Positions 1-4,948 of a DNA stretch of 5,714 nt are shown here, piece by piece. The notes below the pieces were generated by a model. That model searched no databases and was not told the DNA's origin. It saw only the letters and a list, made by a program, of their open reading frames with translations. Positions within the stretch are counted from its first letter, which is position 1. Every line of letters begins with the position of its first letter. The translations under genes and the position numbers were made by a program. The stretch spans positions 1 through 5,714 of the forward strand of contig SKVI01000074.1 of the NCBI GenBank assembly GCA_007129525.1. The letters are read 5' to 3'. This stretch comes from Gemmatimonadota bacterium. Its GTDB lineage: Bacteria > Gemmatimonadota > Gemmatimonadetes > Longimicrobiales > Gaopeijiaceae.

Positions 1-1091
1 GATCGCAGCCGCCGGAGGGCCCCGCCGGCCCCGGGCGGGGGGCTCTCGGCCTGCCTGCGGAGCTCGGCCAGGGTGGGGTCGTCGTCCGGGAGTCCCCGGG
101 CCACCTCCAGGAGGGCGGCCCAGCGCGCCGGGTCCCCCTCTCCTCCCTCGGCCGCCGTGAAGCGTCGGTGTGCCTCTCCGGCCCCCATCCGGTTCACCAT
201 GTAGGCCCCCGCCATGCCCAGGAGCCACACGGGAGGGCCCACCCAACCCAGGAACCACACCGTGAGGGTCACCAGGTTGAAGACGGCGATTCCCCGGGCG
301 GCCCACAGGAGCCCGGGCCGGGACGACAGCCAGGTGCCACCGCCGCTCCACCGGAGAAAGGCCAGGGTGCGGTCCGCCGAGGCGTCACCCGAGATCTCCC
401 GGGCCGCCAGTTCCAGTTCCTCCACCATCTCCGGATTCCGGGCCAGGGCCTCTGCGGCTTCCTGCCGCCGGCGAATGCGACGGATCCACACCTCCGCCTC
501 GTGGCTGTCCGGGGCCTCGGCTTGGTTGGCCGAGTCGGCTTCGCCTTCGTCCAGGAGTCGCACGGCGTCGGTGGGGAGGGGGGCCAGGGGATCCAGCAGG
601 CTCCGGCGGAGGGCGGCCCGTCCCGGCCCGGTGTTCACCCGGCCCAGGAGCTGTGCCAGCGAGCCCCGCCCCAGCAGGTCCAGGTCGGTGGCGCAGGAGT
701 GGTTCGCAGGGGCCGCGCCCAGGGGAGGAAGGGGGGCCCCGCTCCAGTCCCGGGCCATGCGGGCCAGCGACTCGTGCTGGAGCTGCTCCCGCAACCGCTC
801 CCGCTGAGCGTTTCGGCGCAGTCGGCGGTGACGCCTCACCAGGAAGACGAACACCACGGTTCCCACCGCGGCGGCCGCCAGGAGGGCGGGCCACCACTCC
901 CGGGGTGAGGTCTCCAGCAGGAGGAGGGGCCCCACCATGAGGAGGAAGGCCCCTACCCGGAGCCGGGAGTTGGTTCGGAGGCGGTCCTCGATGGCCCCCG
1001 CCTCCCGGTCGGCCGCCGCCGCCTTGTCGCGCGCTCGGGCGGCGGGGTTCGGAGGCGTCTCCCGTCGTGGTGTCTCGAGTGTGGTGGACAT
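1..1091 (-). CDS. Membrane-anchored MutS-family protein (N-terminal part, 3' end off the left edge)
   Basis: Reading the minus strand from the ATG at 1091 gives 363 codons without a stop to the window edge, so the gene is partial. Two hydrophobic segments (about residues 46-59 and 67-85) are followed by a basic stretch (RRHRRLRR). A long helical region leads to TDLDLLGRGSLAQLL (from 135) and a GPGRAALRRSLLDPLAP-like segment, the characteristic core of membrane-type MutS homologues (MutS domain III-like). A second hydrophobic pair follows (about 268-280 and 288-299). The Walker-type ATPase domain expected at the C terminus would lie outside the window. Family members are thought to be DNA-binding ATPases by homology, but the membrane-anchored branch has no settled role; it is not the canonical mismatch-repair MutS. 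An acidic stretch (about 181-200) precedes the EVWIRRIRRRQEAAEAL helix. The start is the first ATG after an in-frame stop at 1146-1148; the ribosome site is weak. The gene is divergent from asd. Confidence 0.85.
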   Translation of the reverse strand, partial: MSTTLETPRRETPPNPAARARDKAAAADREAGAIEDRLRTNSRLRVGAFLLMVGPLLLLETSPREWWPALLAAAAVGTVVFVFLVRRHRRLRRNAQRERLREQLQHESLARMARDWSGAPLPPLGAAPANHSCATDLDLLGRGSLAQLLGRVNTGPGRAALRRSLLDPLAPLPTDAVRLLDEGEADSANQAEAPDSHEAEVWIRRIRRRQEAAEALARNPEMVEELELAAREISGDASADRTLAFLRWSGGGTWLSSRPGLLWAARGIAVFNLVTLTVWFLGWVGPPVWLLGMAGAYMVNRMGAGEAHRRFTAAEGGEGDPARWAALLEVARGLPDDDPTLAELRRQAESPPPGAGGALRRLR

Positions 1092-1262
1092 CCCGACCGT
1101 GCTGGAGCGAGGGCGCGTGGAGGTTGCGAACCCAGTGAAGATCCCTCAGGTCGGGGTCGGGAGCAAGGCGGGGGCGACTCCGGAGGGCCGGCCGGGGGAA
1201 CGGTTCCGTGGGCCCCGGGGTTGGAATCGCCGCTTCCTCCTCCGCACGGGGAGGTCACGCCC
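1092..1262. other. Divergent intergenic region between the MutS-like gene and asd
   Basis: This 171-bp stretch should carry the promoters of both divergent genes. I see no convincing -35/-10 pair on either strand; the region is too GC-rich for clear boxes. It contains a short dyad, GGAACGGTTCC (1197-1207), and ends in the strong Shine-Dalgarno site of asd. Open reading frames that cross it on either strand show no recognisable protein. Confidence 0.6.
1248..1254 (+). promoter_or_regulatory. Shine-Dalgarno site of asd
   Basis: GGGGAGG lies 8 nt before the ATG at 1263. This fixes the asd start at 1263 rather than at the in-frame TTG at 1221, which would add 14 residues (MESPLPPPHGEVTP) that have no counterpart in the family. 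Confidence 0.75.
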
Positions 1263-2375
1263 ATGTTCTCGCCACAGGGTCGCCAGTTGACCGACGTTGC
1301 CGCACGCACCCTCACCGATGGTCTGGTTCCGGTGGGCGTTCTGGGCGCCACCGGGAGCGTGGGCCAGCGCATGGTGGGTCTCCTGGAGGGGCACCCGTGG
1401 TTCCGGGTCGCGTACGTTACCGGTTCGGAGCGCTCCCGAGGGCTTCCCTACAGGGAGGCCGCCCGGTGGGCCCAGAGCCGTCCCATCCCACCGGGAGTCG
1501 CCGACATGGAGGTCCGGGCCACCCGGGCCACCGACGAGGCCCCCCTGGTGCTGTCGGCCCTGGACGCCGCCGTGGCGGGGCCGGTGGAGACGGCCTTCGC
1601 CCAGGCCGGGGCGCTGGTGGTCTCCAATGCCCGTAGTCACCGGATGGACCCCGCGGTCCCCCTGGTGGTGCCCGAGGTCAACCCGGATCACCTGGGCCTG
1701 CTTGACACCCAGCCCACCCGGCCCGGCGGGATCGTCACGAACCCCAACTGCTCCACCATCGGGCTGGCGCTGACCCTGGCGCCCCTCCACCGGGCCTTCG
1801 GGGTGCGCCGACTGCACGTGGTGACGCTCCAGGCGGTCTCCGGGGCCGGGATCCCGGGGGTGTCGTCCATGGAGATCCTGGACAACGTGATTCCCTTCAT
1901 TGGAGGCGAGGAGGAGAAAATGGAGCGGGAGACGCGGAAGATCCTGGGGGTGTTCGGGGGCGAGGGGATCGAACCGGCCTCCCTCGAGGTGAGCGCCCAG
2001 TGCAACCGGGTGCCGGTCATCGACGGGCACCTGGCCTGCGTCTCGGTGGAGCTCGAGGAGGAGCCTGAGCCGGAGGAGGCCGCGCGGGTCATGGCCGATT
2101 TCCGTGGGCGTCCCCAGAGGCTGGGCCTGCCGTCGGCCCCACGCCGTCCCCTGCACGTGCTGGAGGCGGACGATGCCCCCCAGCCCCGCCTGCACCGGGA
2201 CCTGGAGGGGGGGATGGCCGTGCCGGTGGGCCGGGTGCGCGGCTGCCCCCTGCTCACGCTCCGCTTCGTCCTTCTCTCGCACAACACCCTGCGCGGGGCC
2301 GCCGGAGGCTCACTTCTCACCGCCGAGCTGGCCCTGGCCGAGGGCAGGGTGCCGGGCCGGAGCGAGGTGCCATGA
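1263..2375 (+). CDS. asd: Aspartate-semialdehyde dehydrogenase, archaeal/fungal type
   Basis: This cytoplasmic enzyme reduces L-4-aspartyl phosphate with NADPH to L-aspartate 4-semialdehyde, the branch point to lysine/diaminopimelate, threonine and methionine. The product is 370 aa, normal for the family. An N-terminal dinucleotide-binding motif GATGSVG is at 28-34. The catalytic cysteine is C163 in NPNCST, and the expected general acid/base is H256 in CNRVPVIDGH (247-256). Between them lie TLQAVSGAGIPG and ILDNVIPFIGGEEEK. The C-terminal part has LPSAPRRP, VGRVR and HNTLRGAAGG. These motifs are those of the archaeal/fungal subfamily (TIGR00978 type), not of the E. coli-type Asd. The start at 1263 is chosen from the strong Shine-Dalgarno site. 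The TGA stop overlaps the ATG of the downstream DUF389 gene. All key residues are present, so the enzyme should be active. Confidence 0.95.
   Translation: MFSPQGRQLTDVAARTLTDGLVPVGVLGATGSVGQRMVGLLEGHPWFRVAYVTGSERSRGLPYREAARWAQSRPIPPGVADMEVRATRATDEAPLVLSALDAAVAGPVETAFAQAGALVVSNARSHRMDPAVPLVVPEVNPDHLGLLDTQPTRPGGIVTNPNCSTIGLALTLAPLHRAFGVRRLHVVTLQAVSGAGIPGVSSMEILDNVIPFIGGEEEKMERETRKILGVFGGEGIEPASLEVSAQCNRVPVIDGHLACVSVELEEEPEPEEAARVMADFRGRPQRLGLPSAPRRPLHVLEADDAPQPRLHRDLEGGMAVPVGRVRGCPLLTLRFVLLSHNTLRGAAGGSLLTAELALAEGRVPGRSEVP
2372..2375 (+). promoter_or_regulatory. ATGA stop/start overlap coupling asd to the DUF389 gene
   Basis: The last base of the GTGCC-A junction starts ATG (2372-2374), while TGA (2373-2375) ends asd. 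Such 4-nt overlaps usually mean one mRNA and translational re-initiation or coupling. Confidence 0.8.
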
Positions 2376-3469
2376 GCCTCCGCATGGTCAAGCTCCTGGT
2401 AGCCGAGGAGCACCGGGATCGGGCGCTGGAGATCCTGGATGCCCATGGCGTGGCGTCCCGGTGGTGCATGCCGGTGGAAGGGGGGCGCTCCATGATCGAC
2501 ATGATCCTTCCCGGCGCGGGAAACGAGCCCATCCTGGACGACCTGGAGGAAGCCTTTGGCAGCTCGGAAGACTTCCGGATCCTCTTCTTTTCTCTGGAGG
2601 CCACGCTCCCCCGGATCGAGGAAAAGGAGGAGGATGAGCCGCCGGAGTCGAAGGACGGGCCAGCCGAGGAGGACAGCAGGGTCCCGGGCCTTCCCGCCTC
2701 GCTGCGCACCGGCGAGGTCGAGGAGGAGAAGAAGTGGGTGCCAGCCCGGATCAACCGCGAGGAGCTCTACACCGACCTGGCCGACTCCTCGCGTACCAGC
2801 GCCTACTACCTCATCATGGTCGCACTCTCGTCGGTGGTGGCCAGTGCCGGCCTGCTCCTGGGAGACGGGGCGGTCATTATCGGCGCCATGGTCATCGCCC
2901 CCCTTATCGGTCCCAACCTGGGCGTCTCCTTTGCCACCACCCTGGGCGATCTCAGGCTGGGCCGCGACGCGCTCCTGGCCTCGGCTTACGGCGCTGCTGT
3001 GGCCTTCGCCGTGGCGCTGCTGGCCGGGCTGGCACTTACAGTGGACCCCTACGGGTCGGAGATCCTGGGCCGGACCCGCCTGACCTACGAGCACCTGGCC
3101 CTGGCCCTGGCGGCGGGAGCTGCCGGGGCCATCTCGTTGACCCGGGGTGTGGGCACCGGGCTGGTGGGGGTCATGGTGGCGGTGGCGCTCCTGCCTCCGC
3201 TGGCCAATGCCGGGCTCCTGCTGGGTGATGGACATTGGGCGGCGGGCGTGGGGGCGCTGATTCTGGTTCTGGGGAACGTGGTCTGCGTGAACTTGGCGGC
3301 CACCGTGGCCTTTCTGGCTCAGGGCGTGCGTCCCAACACCTGGTGGGAGGGGAAGCGCCGGTCCGGCGCCGTCTGGACGGCATCTCTCCTCTGGGGAGGC
3401 CTTCTGGTTGCCCTCGTCGTCGTCGTCTGGCTCGCCTGGGGAGGGGAGCCACCGGGTCTGCCGGATTGA
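2372..3469 (+). CDS. DUF389 (TIGR00341-family) integral membrane protein
   Basis: The 365-aa product has three parts. A soluble N-terminal domain (about 1-80, VKLLVAEEHRDRALEIL...) resembles the alpha/beta N-terminal region of TIGR00341 proteins. A highly acidic linker spans about 82-121. The membrane domain starts at about 128 with REELYTDLADSSRTSAYYLI. Within it, VIIGAMVIAPLIGPNLG (168-184) is the hallmark of DUF389. About six to seven membrane segments are visible: near 143-163, 166-187, 199-221, 241-257, 262-283, 289-316 and 334-354. The family is widespread but its function is unknown; a transport or sensing role is only a guess. The ATG lies inside the asd stop (ATGA, 4-nt overlap), with GAGG at 2364-2367 close before it, so translation is probably coupled to asd. 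A second possible start is M5 at 2384. The C terminus is short and soluble (GGEPPGLPD). Confidence 0.9.
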   Translation: MSLRMVKLLVAEEHRDRALEILDAHGVASRWCMPVEGGRSMIDMILPGAGNEPILDDLEEAFGSSEDFRILFFSLEATLPRIEEKEEDEPPESKDGPAEEDSRVPGLPASLRTGEVEEEKKWVPARINREELYTDLADSSRTSAYYLIMVALSSVVASAGLLLGDGAVIIGAMVIAPLIGPNLGVSFATTLGDLRLGRDALLASAYGAAVAFAVALLAGLALTVDPYGSEILGRTRLTYEHLALALAAGAAGAISLTRGVGTGLVGVMVAVALLPPLANAGLLLGDGHWAAGVGALILVLGNVVCVNLAATVAFLAQGVRPNTWWEGKRRSGAVWTASLLWGGLLVALVVVVWLAWGGEPPGLPD

Positions 3470-3485
3470 TCGAGGGGGGCGCCCT

Positions 3486-3502
3486 GTAGGGGATTCCCCT
3501 AC
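3486..3502. repeat. Perfect 17-bp dyad, possible operator or stem-loop terminator
   Basis: GTAGGGGATTCCCCTAC is an 8-bp inverted repeat around one central base. As RNA it would form a 7-bp stem with a 3-nt loop, 17 nt after the DUF389 stop. The following bases are not U-rich, so a classical intrinsic terminator is not shown. A protein-binding site for the FAS1 promoter is equally possible. Confidence 0.5.
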
Positions 3503-3536
3503 GCTGAAGAGGGTAGGGTTCCCGACTGAGGGGAAG
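3487..3536 (+). repeat. Imperfect tandem repeat upstream of the FAS1 gene
   Basis: Unit 1 (3487-3513) contains TAGGGGATTCCCCTA followed by CTGAAGAGGG. Unit 2 (3514-3536) begins directly after it with TAGGGTTCCC, followed by CTGAGGGGAAG. The second unit lacks a few bases of the dyad, so the match is partial. The layout would suit two adjacent binding sites, but it may also be a decayed small duplication. Confidence 0.35.
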
Positions 3537-3588
3537 ACGTCGATGGACTAGGATGGGGTGGTTCGGTTGCGCCTCATCCATATCAGCC

Positions 3589-3593
3589 AAGGG
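3589..3593 (+). promoter_or_regulatory. Probable ribosome binding site of the FAS1 gene
   Basis: AAGGG lies 7 nt before the ATG at 3601. Together with the signal-peptide position this favours 3601 over the in-frame ATG at 3553, which would place MGWFGCASSISAKGSA ahead of an otherwise normal lipoprotein signal. Confidence 0.45.
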
Positions 3594-3600
3594 TTCTGCC

Positions 3601-4170
3601 ATGTCTTCTCCGACCAAGGATCCGCTTTTCCGATCCGGTGGGTCTCTCACTTGCCGCGGCCTGGCCTTGGCCGCTGCTCTGATCTTCGGCATCGTCATGC
3701 TCACCAGCGCGTGCGGCGATCCGGAAGCGCCGACCCCGGATGCCGATCCGGCAGCCGAGGACGCCCAGCAGAATACCATCGTGGACGTGGCCGTCGCCGC
3801 CGGTCAGTTCAGCGACCTGGTGCGGGCGGTGCAGGCGGCGGGACTGGCCCAGACCCTCCAGGAGGAAGGACCGTTCACCGTCTTCGCCCCGACCGACGGG
3901 GCCTTTGCGGGTCTGCCCGACGGAGTTCTGGACGAGCTCATGGAGGATCCGGACGCTCTGGCCGAGATTCTTCTCCACCACGTGGTGCCCGGCATCTACA
4001 CGGAAGCCGAGATCCGGGAGCTCACCAGCCTGGAGACGGCGCAGGGGACCACGCTGGAGATCTCCGACACCCGGCAGGGAGTGCTCATCGACGGAGCGAA
4101 CATCCTGACGGCCAATGTGCGGGCTTCCAACGGGATCATTCACGTGATCACCACGGTGCTTACCCCCTGA
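3601..4170 (+). CDS. FAS1 (fasciclin) domain lipoprotein
   Basis: The 189-aa product begins with a lipoprotein signal peptide: a charged start (MSSPTKDPLFR), a hydrophobic core (about 22-34, LALAAALIFGIVM) and LTSAC with the lipidated cysteine at 38. The -3 position is T rather than the usual L, but the box still fits the general lipoprotein pattern. An acidic, proline-rich linker follows (GDPEAPTPDADPAAED). A single FAS1 domain runs from about 58 to the end. Visible are TIVDVAVAAGQFSDLVRAV, the H1 motif FTVFAPTDGAFAGLP (from 92), LLHHVVPG (124-131) and the H2 motif NGIIHVITTVLTP (from 177), which ends the protein. The domain is complete. FAS1 domains mediate adhesion or ligand binding at cell surfaces; the partner here is unknown. 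The gene appears monocistronic, with its 3' end overlapping the convergent GNAT gene. Confidence 0.9.
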   Translation: MSSPTKDPLFRSGGSLTCRGLALAAALIFGIVMLTSACGDPEAPTPDADPAAEDAQQNTIVDVAVAAGQFSDLVRAVQAAGLAQTLQEEGPFTVFAPTDGAFAGLPDGVLDELMEDPDALAEILLHHVVPGIYTEAEIRELTSLETAQGTTLEISDTRQGVLIDGANILTANVRASNGIIHVITTVLTP

Positions 4171-4849
4171 TTCCACCGTCCGGGTCCGGGGTCCACTCCA
4201 CCACCGCGGCGTGCCCCCGGCTTTCCCGGTCCTGGGGAAGGTAGTTCGGGGCGATTGCCACCACCCGGAAGCCCATGTGGAGCTGGAAGGAGAGGGTGGG
4301 GTCGCGGCGACGGCCCGCCACCACCTCGTCAACGTACTGGCGGGGGGTCAGCTGCCCGGCCACCCGGTGGTAGCCGGAGATGCGGGCACCGGCCCGGATC
4401 CGGGCCAGGCCCAGTCGTCGAACCATGGCCTCCCGTGCGCCGTACAGCGCCCGTCCCACCCCCATTCCCCGGACGTCGGGATGCACCGCGACGCCGGCCC
4501 CGTAGAGGGTGTCGCCCTCGGCCAGGTCGTGGGTGGTGAGGTGGCCCCGGGCGGTGATCCGGTTCCAGCTCGCCTCCAGCGGGAAGGCGTCGGAGACGAT
4601 GACCAGTGAGACGGCCAACCCCACGATGCGACCGGAGTCCCGGCGTACCACCACGAGCTGGCCCTCCGGGAAGACCCTCTGGTGTGAGCGCACCTCCGGG
4701 GTGAGCCAGGCGCCTTCGGGGCCGTACACCCGGTGCGAGAGGCGGATGACCCCGGGAATGTCGCCGGGCCGGGTTAGGCGGATCCGGAGGGAGGGATCCA
4801 GCGGCGAGGCCCCGGAGGGGGGGCGATGGGGGAAGGCTTCCGCGCTCAT
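4160..4849 (-). CDS. GNAT-family N-acetyltransferase, stand-alone form of the GNAT-nitrilase fusion domain
   Basis: The 229-aa product is a cytoplasmic acetyl-CoA-dependent acyltransferase by family. After a 20-residue proline-rich start, the fold begins at LRIRLTRPGDIPGVIRL (21-37). FPEGQLVVVRR and GRIVGLAVSL follow. The acetyl-CoA-binding motif A, VHPDVRGMGVGRALY, spans 122-136. The C-terminal half (GYHRVAGQLTPRQYVDEVV, DPTLSFQLHMGFRVV, PNYLPQDRESRGHAAVVEW) matches, from memory, the GNAT domain found at the N terminus of GNAT/carbon-nitrogen hydrolase fusions such as Bacillus YhcX. Here the protein stops after WTPDPDGGIRG, so no hydrolase domain is attached. The substrate is unknown. The start is the ATG at 4849; the frame is open far upstream, but that part has no family similarity. 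The ribosome site is weak. The gene is convergent with FAS1 and divergent from the M14 gene. Confidence 0.88.
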   Translation of the reverse strand: MSAEAFPHRPPSGASPLDPSLRIRLTRPGDIPGVIRLSHRVYGPEGAWLTPEVRSHQRVFPEGQLVVVRRDSGRIVGLAVSLVIVSDAFPLEASWNRITARGHLTTHDLAEGDTLYGAGVAVHPDVRGMGVGRALYGAREAMVRRLGLARIRAGARISGYHRVAGQLTPRQYVDEVVAGRRRDPTLSFQLHMGFRVVAIAPNYLPQDRESRGHAAVVEWTPDPDGGIRG

Positions 4850-4948
4850 GGCCCGGTCCGCTGCGTTGACGCGGACAGTCCAGGGCCGGTATTCTGACCC
4901 GTGACCCTCCCACATCTCCTCGTGCCCCACCTTCGTCCGGAACCCGTC
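4850..4948. other. Divergent intergenic region between the GNAT and M14 peptidase genes
   Basis: The 99 bp between the two ATGs must serve both directions. On the plus strand a sigma-70-like promoter can be proposed. On the minus strand I find no good pair. No strong Shine-Dalgarno site precedes either ATG, so the starts rest on protein similarity and the signal peptide. Confidence 0.5.
4866..4895 (+). promoter_or_regulatory. Candidate sigma-70 promoter of the M14 peptidase gene
   Basis: TTGACG (4866-4871) and TATTCT (4890-4895) are separated by 18 bp, five and four matches to the consensus hexamers. Transcription would begin near 4901-4903, about 47 nt before the ATG at 4949. An in-frame GTG sits exactly at 4901, so a leaderless start is conceivable. 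Confidence 0.45.

Larger units (their letters stand above)
3470..3600. other. Intergenic region between the DUF389 gene and the FAS1 gene
   Basis: These 131 bp hold the end of the asd transcript and the likely start of the FAS1 transcript. A perfect dyad lies at 3486-3502, with a related copy directly after it to about 3536. No T-tract follows the dyad, and I see no clear -35/-10 pair. TAGGGT (3514-3519) could serve as a -10 of TANNNT form, but no matching -35 is visible. An in-frame ATG at 3553 is not favoured as the FAS1 start. Confidence 0.5.

Noticed and set aside
168..908. Plus-strand open frame of 246 codons opposite the MutS-like gene
   Set aside because: It is opposite the minus-strand frame that carries membrane segments and MutS motifs, and its own translation is compositionally odd and unlike any family.
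1197..1207. Dyad GGAACGGTTCC in the asd upstream region as an operator
   Set aside because: Arms of only 5 bp in a GC-rich background are expected by chance, and no second site is seen.
1146..2282. Long open frame (378 codons) on the minus strand opposite asd
   Set aside because: It is antisense to a clearly recognised enzyme, and its translation is rich in H, G, P and R with no family features, as expected from GC-rich codon shadowing.
1688..3235. Long open frame (515 codons) on the minus strand opposite asd and DUF389
   Set aside because: It spans two well-supported genes on the other strand, and its translation shows low-complexity composition without recognisable motifs.
3416..3427. Four GTC triplets in the DUF389 gene as a phase-variable repeat
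   Set aside because: The triplets encode valines in a membrane helix and cannot shift the frame; the run is too short to suggest slippage.
3553..3600. Earlier ATG for the FAS1 gene
   Set aside because: It would put 16 residues, including a stray cysteine, ahead of a normal signal peptide; the ATG at 3601 has an AAGGG site at proper spacing.
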